Shown here: piece by piece, positions 9,686 through 18,844 of the stretch
Position numbering within the stretch: position 1 is the stretch's first letter
How the letters are laid out: every line of letters begins with the position of its first letter
Source: Acinetobacter junii CIP 64.5
GTDB taxonomy: Bacteria > Pseudomonadota > Gammaproteobacteria > Pseudomonadales > Moraxellaceae
Direction of reading: 5' to 3'
Assembly (NCBI RefSeq): GCF_000368765.1
Contig: NZ_KB849654.1
Coordinates: forward strand, 333,732-397,731
Length of the DNA stretch: 64,000 nucleotides
The notes under the pieces: model-generated
Seen by the model: only the letters and a program-made list of their open reading frames with translations
Told to the model about the DNA's origin: nothing
The model's database searches: none
Translations under genes and position numbers: made by a program

Positions 9686-9719
9686 ATAAAAAAAGCCACT
9701 CTCGATTTTTGAGAATGGC
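9686..9719 (-). terminator. Intrinsic terminator facing left, transcript unknown
   Basis: On the minus strand the stem GCCATTCTC/GAGAGTGGC is followed by TTTTTTTA, the form of an intrinsic terminator. No established minus-strand gene lies immediately upstream, so it may end a small RNA or a short-ORF transcript from 9720-9950. Confidence 0.5.
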
Positions 9720-9793
9720 GGAGTGTAAACGAAATTTAAGTAAAACGTTGTTTACAATAAAGATAACCAAACATATAGGCATCTTCATAATAA

Positions 9794-9865
9794 TTAATAT
9801 TTATCAGGAAACATATTCCACATTTGGGGAATAGCCTTCACTTTCTTAATTTTTTTGATGCGCAT
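9794..9865 (-). CDS. Possible 23-residue basic small protein
   Basis: A short frame starts at ATG 9863-9865 and reads MRIKKIKKVKAIPQMWNMF, ending in PDKY. It has a basic N-terminus with aromatic residues after it. It lies about 75 bases before the leftward terminator at 9686-9719, which makes a small independent transcript imaginable. There is no clear ribosome binding site and no known family, so it may be chance. Confidence 0.2.
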   Translation of the reverse strand: MRIKKIKKVKAIPQMWNMFPDKY

Positions 9866-10040
9866 GCTGTTGATTTAAATTTTATGGATAGTTTAGGTGC
9901 AAAGCTAAAATGACTAGTTACAACGTAAAAAAAAAGAGCTGAAATCAATGTTTAAAACAATCTATTGGTTCAGGTGACTAAGCCTTTGCTTAGCAACAGA
10001 TATACTAATAGTGCAATCAGCTCAAAAGATTAAAGCAATA

Positions 10041-10067
10041 AAAAAGCCTTGCCGAAGCAAAGCTTTT
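10041..10067 (-). terminator. Intrinsic terminator of the phosphate transporter gene
   Basis: A hairpin of AAAGC-TTGC with CGAA loop and GCAA-GCTTT lies 28 bases beyond the stop codon of the transporter. On the minus strand it is followed by TTTTTATTG. Confidence 0.65.
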
Positions 10068-10095
10068 ATTTCTGTTCTAAATCTTCTAACTATAC

Positions 10096-11724
10096 TTAAG
10101 ACACAAACTGTAGGAATACCCAGTACAAACCACCTGACAAACAGATCGTTGCAGGTAAGGTAAATACCCAAGCTGAAAGTATGGTACGAACTGTTGCGAA
10201 ATTCAAACCTGATTTATTTGCCACCATCGTACCTGCAACCGCACTGTTTAAAACGTGTGTTGTTGATACAGGCATACCTAAACCATCAGCAGCAGCAATC
10301 GTACTCATCGCAACTAATTCCGCTGACATACCTTGACCATATGTCATGTGGTTTTTACCGATACGCTCACCCACTGTAATCACGATACGTTTCCAACCCA
10401 CCATCGTACCTAAACCAAGAGCAAGCGCGACTGCGACCTTCACCCAGTTTGGAATGTATTGTAAGAACGAATCTAAGTTACTACGATATTCTTTTACCAA
10501 TTTTTCTTGGTCTTTATTCATTTCAGGCAAAGCATCTGCTTTATCTAAACGTTTAAATGTCGTTGTACTTAAATACATGTCATTACGAATTTCACTCACA
10601 GCAGCTTCAGGAATATCCTTTAAGTTGCCATAAGTCGCTACACGATCACCCAAATGAGAGGTCATGCTTGCAAGAGCAGGAACAACTTCTGGGGTTTGCT
10701 CTTTGGTTTGAATAAATTTCGTCAAAACTTCGCGAGCTTTTTCATCAGATAATTCATTCTGATTGACATTCAATACTGTCGCTGTTTGAGCCGAAAGCTG
10801 TTCGAATGATTGTAGATGTTGAGCATCTAAGTTTTTATTCAATGAATAAGCCAAAGGAACTAAACCAATCAAAATCAACATGATTAAGCCCATGCCTTTT
10901 TGACCATCATTTGAACCGTGCGCAAAACTTACACCCGTACAGGTAAAGATTAAAATCGCACGAATAAGTGGTGGTGGTGGTTTGTTACCAACAGGAGGTT
11001 GGAACAATTCCAATTGGCGCTTAAAAATTGTTTTAACCAGTAAGAATACAATTGCTGCAAATGCAAAACCGATCAAAGGTGAAAATAACAATGCCTTTCC
11101 GACTTTGATGACTTGATCCATATCAATGCCGCTGGTTGCGCCAGTTGATGCATTTAACAAGTGATTCATGATCCCCACACCCAAGATCGAACCGATCAAA
11201 GTATGAGAACTTGATGCAGGAATACCTAAGAACCAAGTTCCTAAGTTCCACAGAATCGCTGCAATCAACAGTGCAAAAACCATAGCAAAGCCAGCACCAC
11301 TGCCGACATTCATGATCATTTCAACTGGAAGTAATGCAATAATTCCGTAAGCAACTGCTCCACTTGCCACCATAACTCCAAGAAAGTTACAGAAGCCAGC
11401 CCACATCACTGCAACAGGTGCAGGTAAGGCATTGGTGTAAATTACGGTTGCTACAGCATTCGCTGTATCGTGAAAACCATTTACAAACTCAAAACCTAAG
11501 GCAATGAATAATGCCGTAGACAAAAGAATAACTGAATATAAACTCAAAGGTGGTACATGCGCTAAATCAGCACTCACCTGAAATCCAATATATATAAGTG
11601 TTGAAACAATGATCGTCAAAAACACCGGCATAAAGAATTTCGGTGTAGGTACATGTACATTCGTCGATTTTGCCGAAGAGTTGGCAAGCGGTGAATCCGA
11701 AACAGGAGGAATATTAGAATTCAT
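10096..11724 (-). CDS. PiT-family inorganic phosphate transporter
   Basis: An inner-membrane phosphate (metal-phosphate):cation symporter. Two PiT signature repeats are visible: GFVNGFHDTANAVATVIYTNAL near the N-terminus and SFAHGSNDGQKGMG in the middle. The conserved VSTTHVLNSAVAGTM segment is near the C-terminus. A soluble loop of about 130 residues (around 320-450) separates the halves. The ATG at 11722-11724 is preferred over an upstream TTG because that TTG overlaps the Pho box, although no strong ribosome binding site is seen. The Pho box suggests induction by phosphate starvation. Confidence 0.92.
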   Translation of the reverse strand: MNSNIPPVSDSPLANSSAKSTNVHVPTPKFFMPVFLTIIVSTLIYIGFQVSADLAHVPPLSLYSVILLSTALFIALGFEFVNGFHDTANAVATVIYTNALPAPVAVMWAGFCNFLGVMVASGAVAYGIIALLPVEMIMNVGSGAGFAMVFALLIAAILWNLGTWFLGIPASSSHTLIGSILGVGIMNHLLNASTGATSGIDMDQVIKVGKALLFSPLIGFAFAAIVFLLVKTIFKRQLELFQPPVGNKPPPPLIRAILIFTCTGVSFAHGSNDGQKGMGLIMLILIGLVPLAYSLNKNLDAQHLQSFEQLSAQTATVLNVNQNELSDEKAREVLTKFIQTKEQTPEVVPALASMTSHLGDRVATYGNLKDIPEAAVSEIRNDMYLSTTTFKRLDKADALPEMNKDQEKLVKEYRSNLDSFLQYIPNWVKVAVALALGLGTMVGWKRIVITVGERIGKNHMTYGQGMSAELVAMSTIAAADGLGMPVSTTHVLNSAVAGTMVANKSGLNFATVRTILSAWVFTLPATICLSGGLYWVFLQFVS

Positions 11725-11772
11725 GTAGACGGTTAGAGGATAAAAAAATCCCCTGTATTGTTTAATTAAATT

Positions 11773-11790
11773 ATGACAATTATATGACAA
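11773..11790 (-). promoter_or_regulatory. Pho box (PhoB-binding site)
   Basis: On the minus strand the sequence TTGTCATATAATTGTCAT shows two TTGTCAT heptamers separated by four A/T bases, matching the PhoB direct-repeat consensus. It lies 49-66 bases upstream of the chosen start codon of the phosphate transporter. A further TGTCA-type half-site sits next to it at about 11797. Confidence 0.75.
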
Positions 11791-11952
11791 AGAGATGTCA
11801 TATAAAGCTGATATTTCATCATTTCAGCTCATTTTGTGATGTTTTTTGTTCTAATCTTTAATCTATTAAATTAAATATCCCTTTAAATACAATATGATAT
11901 AAAAACAAAAAGTCTTAAAAACTGTTTGTCTGATTTTGCAACAAATGCTACA

Positions 11953-11978
11953 AAATATGACATCAATTTGTCATATTT
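11953..11978. promoter_or_regulatory. Ten-base perfect inverted repeat upstream of metH
   Basis: AAATATGACA and TGTCATATTT face each other across six bases. The TGACA/TGTCA cores are the same pentamer as the Pho-box half-sites 170 bases away. It may be a regulator site for either divergent gene or part of an extended PhoB array. There is no following T-run, so it is not a terminator. Confidence 0.4.
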
Positions 11979-12160
11979 CAGTTCATTCGCTGGTTTTTGG
12001 AGCATTATTCCTCATAATTATTACAAATTAATGAAGGTTTTGTGACACATCAAAATTGAACTGAAGAATCAGTGCTCTGTGTTGTTGAAAATACGCGCTT
12101 TCTGTTCGCTTCTGTTACAATGCCTCAGCTTTTTATATTTGCCATATACTGGGGTTCCTT

Positions 12161-15100
12161 ATGTCCACGCTTGCCACCCTGAAATCTCTTCTCGCCCAAC
12201 GCATCTTGATTATTGATGGTGCAATGGGAACCATGATTCAACGCCATAAATTAGAAGAAGAAGATTATCGTGGTGAACGTTTCGCAGATTGGGCTTCTGA
12301 TCTCAAAGGTAATAATGACCTTTTAGTACTGACTCAACCGCAGATTATTCAGGGTATCCATGAAGCTTATTTGGATGCTGGTGCAGACATTATTGAAACC
12401 AACAGCTTCAATGGTACACGTGTTTCAATGTCAGATTATCACATGGAAGATCTTGTACCTGAGATCAACCGTGAAGCAGCACGTCTTGCGAGAGCGGCTT
12501 GTGACAAATACTCTACCCCAGATAAGCCACGATTCGTGGCAGGTGTACTCGGTCCTACATCACGTACATGTTCGATCTCACCGAACGTCAATGATCCAGC
12601 ATTCCGTAATATTACTTTCGATGAACTAAAAGAAAATTATATCGAAGCAACACACGCCTTAATTGAAGGTGGTGCTGACATTCTATTAATCGAAACAGTT
12701 TTCGATACATTGAACTGTAAAGCGGCAATCTTTGCGGTCAAAGAAGTCTTTAAGCAAATCGGTTATGAACTTCCATTGATGATTTCAGGTACGATCACAG
12801 ATGCCTCAGGTCGTACATTGACAGGTCAAACTGCTGAAGCATTCTGGAACTCAGTGCGTCATGGTGATTTGCTATCAATTGGTTTTAACTGTGCATTGGG
12901 TGCAGATGCAATGCGCCCTCACGTTAAAACGATTTCTGACGTTGCAGATACCTTTGTTTCAGCCCATCCTAATGCTGGTTTACCGAATGCATTTGGTGAG
13001 TATGATGAAACCCCAGAACAAACCGCAGCCTTTATTAAAGAATTTGCTGAGAGTGGTTTGATCAATATTACTGGTGGTTGCTGTGGTACCACACCAGACC
13101 ATATCCGTGCGATCTACCAAGCTGTTAAAGATATTCCACCACGTAAAATTCCTGAGACTGTTCATGCTTGCCGTTTGAGTGGTTTAGAACCATTTAATAT
13201 TTATGATGATTCTTTATTCGTAAACGTTGGTGAACGTACTAACGTTACAGGATCAAAAAAGTTCCTTCGTCTCATCCGTGAAGAAAATTTTGCAGAAGCT
13301 TTAGAAGTCGCTCAGCAACAAGTTGAAGCTGGTGCGCAGATCATTGATATCAACATGGATGAAGGGATGCTCGATTCGCAAGGTGCGATGGTGCATTTCC
13401 TGAACCTTGTCGCTTCAGAACCTGATATTTCGCGTGTGCCGATCATGATTGACTCATCGAAATGGGAAATCATTGAAGCAGGTCTAAAATGTGTTCAAGG
13501 TAAACCTGTTGTAAACTCGATTTCCTTAAAAGAAGGTTATGACGAGTTTGTCGAAAAAGCTCGCCTCTGCCGTCAGTACGGCGCAGCAGTTATTGTCATG
13601 GCTTTTGACGAAGTTGGTCAGGCAGATACCGCTGAACGTAAACGTGAAATTTGTAAACGCTCTTATGACATTTTAGTCAATGAGGTTGGCTATCCAGCTG
13701 AAGATATTATTTTCGATCCAAACGTGTTTGCAGTAGCAACAGGGATCGAAGAACACAATAACTATGCCGTAGACTTTATTGAAGCGACTGGTTGGATCAA
13801 ACAAAACTTACCACATGCCATGATTTCTGGTGGTGTCTCTAACGTTTCGTTCTCATTCCGTGGTAATGAACCTGTACGCGAAGCGATTCACTCAGTATTC
13901 CTCTATCATGCCATCAAACAAGGCATGACTATGGGTATCGTAAACGCTGGTCAGATGGCGATTTATGACGATATTCCAAAAGAACTGAAAGATGCGGTTG
14001 AAGACGTTATCCTCAATCAAAATCAGGGAGAAAGTGGACAGGAAGCCACTGAAAAATTACTTGAAGTTGCAGAAAAATATCGTAGTCATGGTGGCGCAGC
14101 CAAAGAAGCTGAAAATCTTGAATGGCGTAATGAGTCTGTCGAAAAACGTCTTGAATACGCTTTAGTTAAAGGTATTACCACGTATATCGATCAAGATACT
14201 GAAGAAGCACGTTTAAAATCAAAACGTCCGCTTGATGTGATCGAAGGCCCATTAATGGACGGCATGAACGTTGTGGGTGACTTGTTTGGTTCAGGAAAAA
14301 TGTTCCTTCCTCAAGTCGTTAAATCTGCACGCGTCATGAAACAAGCTGTAGCATGGCTCAACCCATACATTGAAGCTGAAAAGTCAGAAGGACAATCTAA
14401 AGGTAAAGTCCTGATGGCAACGGTAAAAGGTGACGTACACGATATTGGTAAAAATATTGTGGGTGTTGTCTTGGGTTGTAATGGTTATGACATCGTTGAC
14501 CTTGGCGTGATGGTACCTGCAGAAAAAATTCTGCAAACAGCAATAGATGAGAAATGTGACATCATTGGTTTGTCAGGTTTGATCACCCCTTCTTTGGATG
14601 AAATGGTCTTTGTTGCCAAAGAAATGCAACGTAAAGGTTTTAATATTCCTTTATTGATCGGCGGTGCAACCACATCAAAAGCACACACCGCAGTTAAAAT
14701 TGATCCTCAATATTCAAATGATGCAGTAATTTACGTCGCGGATGCTTCACGTGCAGTGGGTGTCGCAACCACCCTACTTTCTCCTGAAATGCGCGGTAAC
14801 TTTATTGCAGAGCATCGTGCTGAATATGCCAAGATTCGTGAACGTTTAGCAAATAAACAACCGAAAGCTGCAAAATTGAGTTATGCAGAATCAGTCGAAA
14901 ACGGTTTTAAAATTGATAATAACTATGTACCACCAAAACCAAATGCTTTGGGTACACAAGTTATTAAGAATTATCCGCTTGAAACCTTAGTTGAATATTT
15001 TGACTGGACACCATTCTTTATCTCTTGGAGTTTGGCGGGTAAATTCCCGAAAATTTTAGAAGATGAAGTGGTCGGTGAAGCAGCGACTGATCTTTATAAT

Positions 15101-15847
15101 CAAGCTCAAGCGATGCTGAAAGACATCATTGAAAATAAACGTTTCGATGCCCGTGCTGTATTTGGCTTATACCCTGCTCAGCGTACTGGTGCAGATACCG
15201 TCAGCGTATTTGATGAATCAGGTCAAAATCGTACTCACACCTTTGAGCACGTACGTCAACAATCAGACAAAGTGACAGGTAAACCAAACTTGTCTTTAGC
15301 GGATTATATTAAGCCTTCTGAACAACCTGAAGATTATCTCGGTGGTTTCACGGTGTCGATCTTTGGTGCTGAAGAATTGGCCAATGAATATAAAGCCAAA
15401 GGTGATGACTATTCAGCAATTTTGGTTCAGTCTTTAGCGGATCGTTTTGCAGAAGCATTTGCTGAGCATTTACATGAACGTATTCGTAAAGAGTTCTGGG
15501 GCTATAAAGCAGATGAAACGTTGAGTAATGAAGAACTGATCAAAGAGAAATATGTCGGTATTCGTCCTGCGCCAGGTTATCCTGCTTGCCCGGAGCATTC
15601 TGAAAAAGCAGTGCTATTTGATTGGTTAGGTTCGGAAGCGAAGATTGGTACGAAGTTGACTGAACACTTTGCGATGATGCCGCCATCTTCTGTAAGTGGT
15701 TTCTATTATTCGCATCCTCAAAGTGAATACTTTAATGTGGGCAAAATCTCTCAAGATCAACTTGAGGATTATGCAAAACGTAAAGGCTGGACACTCGATG
15801 AAGCAAAACGCTGGTTAGCACCGAATTTAGATGATTCGATTGGTTAA
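12161..15847 (+). CDS. metH: Cobalamin-dependent methionine synthase
   Basis: Transfers a methyl group from 5-methyltetrahydrofolate to homocysteine. Domains in order are: homocysteine-binding (zinc cysteines in FNCALG and GGCCGTTP), pterin-binding ([14 protein letters not shown]), cobalamin-binding ([10 protein letters not shown] with the cobalt-ligand His) and the C-terminal AdoMet activation domain ([12 protein letters not shown]). At 1228 residues it is complete. The gene stands alone with its own strong terminator. Confidence 0.97.
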   Translation: MSTLATLKSLLAQRILIIDGAMGTMIQRHKLEEEDYRGERFADWASDLKGNNDLLVLTQPQIIQGIHEAYLDAGADIIETNSFNGTRVSMSDYHMEDLVPEINREAARLARAACDKYSTPDKPRFVAGVLGPTSRTCSISPNVNDPAFRNITFDELKENYIEATHALIEGGADILLIETVFDTLNCKAAIFAVKEVFKQIGYELPLMISGTITDASGRTLTGQTAEAFWNSVRHGDLLSIGFNCALGADAMRPHVKTISDVADTFVSAHPNAGLPNAFGEYDETPEQTAAFIKEFAESGLINITGGCCGTTPDHIRAIYQAVKDIPPRKIPETVHACRLSGLEPFNIYDDSLFVNVGERTNVTGSKKFLRLIREENFAEALEVAQQQVEAGAQIIDINMDEGMLDSQGAMVHFLNLVASEPDISRVPIMIDSSKWEIIEAGLKCVQGKPVVNSISLKEGYDEFVEKARLCRQYGAAVIVMAFDEVGQADTAERKREICKRSYDILVNEVGYPAEDIIFDPNVFAVATGIEEHNNYAVDFIEATGWIKQNLPHAMISGGVSNVSFSFRGNEPVREAIHSVFLYHAIKQGMTMGIVNAGQMAIYDDIPKELKDAVEDVILNQNQGESGQEATEKLLEVAEKYRSHGGAAKEAENLEWRNESVEKRLEYALVKGITTYIDQDTEEARLKSKRPLDVIEGPLMDGMNVVGDLFGSGKMFLPQVVKSARVMKQAVAWLNPYIEAEKSEGQSKGKVLMATVKGDVHDIGKNIVGVVLGCNGYDIVDLGVMVPAEKILQTAIDEKCDIIGLSGLITPSLDEMVFVAKEMQRKGFNIPLLIGGATTSKAHTAVKIDPQYSNDAVIYVADASRAVGVATTLLSPEMRGNFIAEHRAEYAKIRERLANKQPKAAKLSYAESVENGFKIDNNYVPPKPNALGTQVIKNYPLETLVEYFDWTPFFISWSLAGKFPKILEDEVVGEAATDLYNQAQAMLKDIIENKRFDARAVFGLYPAQRTGADTVSVFDESGQNRTHTFEHVRQQSDKVTGKPNLSLADYIKPSEQPEDYLGGFTVSIFGAEELANEYKAKGDDYSAILVQSLADRFAEAFAEHLHERIRKEFWGYKADETLSNEELIKEKYVGIRPAPGYPACPEHSEKAVLFDWLGSEAKIGTKLTEHFAMMPPSSVSGFYYSHPQSEYFNVGKISQDQLEDYAKRKGWTLDEAKRWLAPNLDDSIG

Positions 15848-15860
15848 ACTTTTGTAATAA

Positions 15861-15889
15861 AAAATCCCCCCGATTGAGGGGGATTTTTT
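15861..15889 (+). terminator. Intrinsic terminator of metH
   Basis: The stem AAAATCCCCC pairs with GGGGGATTTT around a seven-base loop and is followed by a T-run, 13 bases after the metH stop. Confidence 0.92.
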
Positions 15890-15950
15890 GAATTGGATCT
15901 CGTTTGCCTTCTTTAAAAAGAGAGAGATATCATATGATTAATCGAATTAG

Positions 15951-15995
15951 GTGACTGCTCCTCCCTTTTCAAAGGGAGGTTGGGAGGGATTGAAT
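15951..15995 (+). repeat. Palindromic repeat, left copy bracketing the TIGR02391 gene
   Basis: GTGACTGCT is followed by the palindrome CTCCCTTTTCAAAGGGAG and then GTTGGGAGGGATT. The same three-part order appears in inverted orientation at 16884-16921 on the other side of the next gene. It is GC-rich against an AT-rich background and is not followed by a T-run, so it looks like a dispersed repeat and not a plain terminator. Confidence 0.7.
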
Positions 15996-16049
15996 TGATA
16001 TTACAAAAACATATACTTAGAATATACACATCCTTGAAAATTAAAGTAA

Positions 16050-16883
16050 ATGATGGCAATAATTAAAAATATTGATCTTGGTAGTCTAGAAAGTATTTGT
16101 AAAATTTTAGGTGATACATATCACGGGATTTCAGGAACTGAAATTTCCAAATATCTTGCTGAAACAAATATCAAAGACCCACAATTAAACTCTACAAAAT
16201 GGAAGCGTTTGTATGATGCTCTTAGTATCAAGCAAAGTGAAGATCGCTGTTCTAACAATGTTCTAGCTTTTATCAAATATGTACTACGTCCATCCCGCAA
16301 CATCCATAGAAAAGAATGGTTTAAAAATATAAGAACCGAACTAAATTATGTATTGTCATTTGAAGGCTTAGAACTAACTGAAAGTGGTGATATTAGAACA
16401 ACAGCTAAAGTAAACACTTTTTCTGAGGCTGAGGAGCGAGCTCAAAATTTAAGAAAAACATTATTAGACCGAAAAATTCATTCTGACGTCCTTACTTTTT
16501 GTAAAGCTGAATTACTTGTCGATAATTATTTTCATGCTGTATTTGAAGCAACTAAAAGTATTGCAGAAAAAATTAGAATAAAAACAGACTTAACTACAGA
16601 CGGTTCAGAATTAGTAGATCAAGCTTTTTCATATAGAGGTAAGATTCCTTATTTAGCACTAAATAATCTAACAAGTGAAAGTCATGAAAGTGAGCAGAAA
16701 GGATTCATGAATTTATTAAAAGGAGTTTTTGGAACTTTTAGAAACACTACAGCGCATGCTCCAAAAATAGCATGGGAAATCAATGAACAAGATGCTCTTG
16801 ATATTTTATCAATGATTTCTCTTATTCATCGAAAACTAGATAAAGCAGTAGAAGCTAAAAAAATATACGAAGGAAGTTTTTAA
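16050..16883 (+). CDS. TIGR02391 (Hypoth_Ymh) family protein
   Basis: A 277-residue soluble protein of unknown function. The C-terminal half (about 145-270) fits the TIGR02391/Hypoth_Ymh family, with the block KGFMNLLKGVFGTFRNTTAHAP. The R-N-x-x-A-H part resembles HEPN-type RNase motifs (R-x4-6-H), but catalysis is not shown. The gene is strongly AT-rich, has no clear ribosome binding site, and its stop codon abuts an inverted copy of the palindromic repeat found upstream. These are signs of acquired cargo. An antiphage or abortive-infection role is possible but is inference only. Confidence 0.65.
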   Translation: MMAIIKNIDLGSLESICKILGDTYHGISGTEISKYLAETNIKDPQLNSTKWKRLYDALSIKQSEDRCSNNVLAFIKYVLRPSRNIHRKEWFKNIRTELNYVLSFEGLELTESGDIRTTAKVNTFSEAEERAQNLRKTLLDRKIHSDVLTFCKAELLVDNYFHAVFEATKSIAEKIRIKTDLTTDGSELVDQAFSYRGKIPYLALNNLTSESHESEQKGFMNLLKGVFGTFRNTTAHAPKIAWEINEQDALDILSMISLIHRKLDKAVEAKKIYEGSF

Positions 16884-16921
16884 TCCTCCCCAACCCTCCT
16901 TTAAAAAGGAGGGAGTAGCAC
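16884..16921 (-). repeat. Palindromic repeat, right inverted copy
   Basis: TCCTCCCCAACCCTCC, TTTAAAAAGGAGGG and AGTAGCAC form the reverse complement of the layout at 15951-15995 with scattered differences. It begins directly at the stop codon of the TIGR02391-type gene. The stem CCCTCCTTT/AAAGGAGGG could double as a terminator-like 3' end. Confidence 0.7.
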
Positions 16922-16948
16922 GAATCCGCGGTATTCATCCAATTCACA

Positions 16949-17335
16949 CTAAAGTCCCCTTTTATCAAAGGGAGATTCTAATCTTTGCTCAGCAATACAA
17001 TAAACCTGCTCTACTACTGCATCTATTTCGGTCAAAATCAGATGATTACTAAACCTTAATGTCACAAGTTCAAGCTCGTTTAAAGCACGGTCTCGACTTC
17101 TGTCTGCTTCCAACCCATCTTGGGTATAGTGTTGTCCACCATCACATTCAATAACTAAATTCACTGCTGGACAATAAAAATCCACAATATAATTTAATAA
17201 AGGTTTCTGTCGATAGAACTGTAACCCTAAAATCTGTTTACGGCGCAATCTTGACCATAGCAATTGTTCTGCATCAGTCATGTTGCTTCGTAAATCTCGT
17301 GATGGAAGTTTTAAGTTCTTATTGTAAGGCTTCAT
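16949..17335 (-). CDS. DUF559 (Vsr-like endonuclease fold) protein
   Basis: A 128-residue protein of the DUF559 family, related to very-short-patch-repair and PD-(D/E)xK nucleases. The pattern MTDAEQLLWSRLR (residues 19-31) is followed by YIVDFYC (Asp52) and IECDGGQH (Glu63, Asp65), which are the likely metal and catalytic residues. The last ten residues come from the palindromic repeat at the gene end. It lies 14 bases after def and may be cotranscribed with it. Substrate and role are unknown; its link to the palindromes is discussed as a finding. Confidence 0.8.
   Translation of the reverse strand: MKPYNKNLKLPSRDLRSNMTDAEQLLWSRLRRKQILGLQFYRQKPLLNYIVDFYCPAVNLVIECDGGQHYTQDGLEADRSRDRALNELELVTLRFSNHLILTEIDAVVEQVYCIAEQRLESPFDKRGL
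16951..16980. repeat. Related palindrome encoding the DUF559 C-terminus
   Basis: TCCCCTTTTATCAAAGGGAGA is a palindrome of the same TCCCTTT/AAAGGGA type as the two repeats just upstream. Read on the minus strand in the DUF559 frame, it encodes the last residues ESPFDKRGL. Confidence 0.6.
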
Positions 17336-17349
17336 TATTAATTTAACTT

Positions 17350-17838
17350 CTAAGCACTCAAACGCTCTACAAACAACACACCATCTAAATGATCAACTTC
17401 ATGTTGAACAATACGTGCAGGAAAACCATCAAATGTTGTTTCAATCACCTCACCTTGTAAAGTGTGATAACGGACTTTGATACTCTGTGCTCGTTGCACT
17501 TGCCCACGCTCATCAGGAACACTTAAACATCCCTCTTCCCCCAAACAAGTCGCATGAGAAAATTCCAAAATCTCAGGATTAACCATCACCACAGCATCCA
17601 TTTCAGGGGCATCGGGATAACGAGAATTTGGACGAGATGCCACGATAATCACACGCTTGGAGATATAAACCTGTGGCGCAGCAATTCCAACACCATTACG
17701 CTCCAACATCGTCGCATGCATCGCAGAAGCCAGTTGCAACAACCATTCACTATTAAACTCTGCATCTGAGACTAAAGCTGCTTTAATTTTTAAAATCTCT
17801 TCACCGCGTTGCGCTATTGGCAAAATTACACTCATCAT
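17350..17838 (-). CDS. def: Peptide deformylase
   Basis: Metalloenzyme that removes the N-formyl group from new proteins. All three motifs are present: GIAAPQ (51-56), EGCLS (Cys104) and HEVDH (His146, Glu147, His150), so the metal site is complete. At 162 residues it is of ordinary length. Acinetobacter genomes often carry more than one deformylase. The gene is not next to fmt here, so it may be the secondary copy. Two adjacent ATG codons exist; AAGG fits the second one (17835) slightly better. Confidence 0.93.
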   Translation of the reverse strand: MMSVILPIAQRGEEILKIKAALVSDAEFNSEWLLQLASAMHATMLERNGVGIAAPQVYISKRVIIVASRPNSRYPDAPEMDAVVMVNPEILEFSHATCLGEEGCLSVPDERGQVQRAQSIKVRYHTLQGEVIETTFDGFPARIVQHEVDHLDGVLFVERLSA

Positions 17839-17962
17839 AGAACCTTATAATTTTTTAAATCGAACTTAGATTGATACTATTGGATAATGAATTTGGCTTC
17901 TATCATTTTCATTTAAGAATCTTGTCATAATATTTTCTTATTAAAAAACATAGGGAATTGGC

Positions 17963-18166
17963 ATGAATGCACTACCACTTTATTTGAGTGTTCTTTTTAG
18001 TTCGATTGGCTTAGGCTATTTTATATATGGTAAGAGACAGAAAATGACTGTGCCTCTGATCTGTGGCTTATTGCTTATGCTATTTACTTATTTTATTGAG
18101 AGTACAACTATGATCAGTATGATTGGGCTAATACTTTCCATAGTTCCTTATTTTCTGCGCTTCTAG
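17963..18166 (+). CDS. Small two-helix membrane protein
   Basis: A 67-residue protein with hydrophobic segments at about 5-22 and 29-48 and a third short one near the end (MIGLILSIVPYFL). The start ATG is preceded by AGGGAATTGGC. Similar tiny membrane proteins occur in Acinetobacter without known function. It is transcribed alone and is followed by a long-loop hairpin. Confidence 0.65.
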   Translation: MNALPLYLSVLFSSIGLGYFIYGKRQKMTVPLICGLLLMLFTYFIESTTMISMIGLILSIVPYFLRF

Positions 18167-18173
18167 ACAATAA

Positions 18174-18232
18174 AAAAACTCTCCTTCATCAAACCTTTCT
18201 TCGTTAGATCAGTCGATTCAGGGGAGTTTTAT
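18174..18232. terminator. Long-loop terminator shared by convergent genes
   Basis: AAAAACTCTCC and GGGGAGTTTT can pair around a loop of about 35 bases, with A- and T-runs outside. It lies between two convergent genes and can serve both. Confidence 0.5.
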
Positions 18233-18244
18233 TTTCAGCTTAAA

Positions 18245-18736
18245 TTAAAGTTGTTTCTTTAACTCATCTTCTACGATTTCAATTTCAAGTTGGCTAAATT
18301 TACGAATTTCGCCTTCAGCGTGCTTTTCAAGCATACCACCAATCAAAGGTACTTTTACTTTCACATTCCAAGTCAATGAAATATCTACTTTTTCACTATT
18401 ACCTGTAACTTTGCGTTCAGCTTTTGCCTCTAAAGGAAGGTTTGCGCCAAGTTCAACAGTCGAAGTTAGATTTTTAAGATTAGTGATATCTGAACGTTTT
18501 AAGCGGAATGCATTTTTTAATAATTTTTTAGCAACATCTGGAATGCTGACGTCAAGATTATATTCACGACGCAAAGTATAAATGTCGCCATTTACATTTG
18601 ACTCAAGAATTTCGAGGTTATCCCCAGGGATACGTTTACACACTGCTTCATGCAATGAGGTTTGAGCAACTAATCGTGTAAAATCTTCAATTGAAACACC
18701 GTGAATTGTTTCATTAACCGTAAATTGATGCGCCAT
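18245..18736 (-). CDS. DUF2505 family protein
   Basis: About 163 residues, soluble, with no signal peptide. Alternating strands and a C-terminal helix fit the DUF2505/SRPBCC-like fold, which suggests a hydrophobic ligand pocket. The ATG at 18734-18736 (MAHQFTVNETIHG) is preferred over a farther upstream start because GGAAA precedes it and the protein begins at the first strand. The function of the family is unknown. Confidence 0.65.
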   Translation of the reverse strand: MAHQFTVNETIHGVSIEDFTRLVAQTSLHEAVCKRIPGDNLEILESNVNGDIYTLRREYNLDVSIPDVAKKLLKNAFRLKRSDITNLKNLTSTVELGANLPLEAKAERKVTGNSEKVDISLTWNVKVKVPLIGGMLEKHAEGEIRKFSQLEIEIVEDELKKQL

Positions 18737-18844
18737 TTTAAAATTTCCGTTTCGTTTTATTTGGGATTTCATCTCTGCTCGGAAGTATAACATTGAGATA
18801 AAAATCGCAAAGGCTGTTTACTCTAAAATAGATGACTGTTCGGA

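Larger units (their letters stand above)
9617..10095. other. Intergenic region between Tim44-domain gene and pit gene
   Basis: 479 bases with no established gene. It holds the rightward terminator (9634-9664), a leftward terminator (9686-9719), a speculative 23-codon frame and the pit terminator (10041-10067). The rest is AT-rich with nothing further seen. Confidence 0.5.
11725..12160. other. Divergent intergenic region, pit / metH
   Basis: 436 bases without a gene. It contains the Pho box, the ten-base inverted repeat and the metH leader. I looked for a cobalamin riboswitch before metH and did not recognise one. Confidence 0.5.

Noticed and set aside
11880..12160. Cobalamin riboswitch before metH
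   Set aside because: No B12-box-like segment or matching stems were seen; the inverted repeat there has Pho-type half-sites.
15905..15932. Another copy of the palindromic repeat (CTTCTTTAAAAAGAGAGAG)
   Set aside because: It resembles the core only loosely and lacks the GGAGGG arm; too weak to list.
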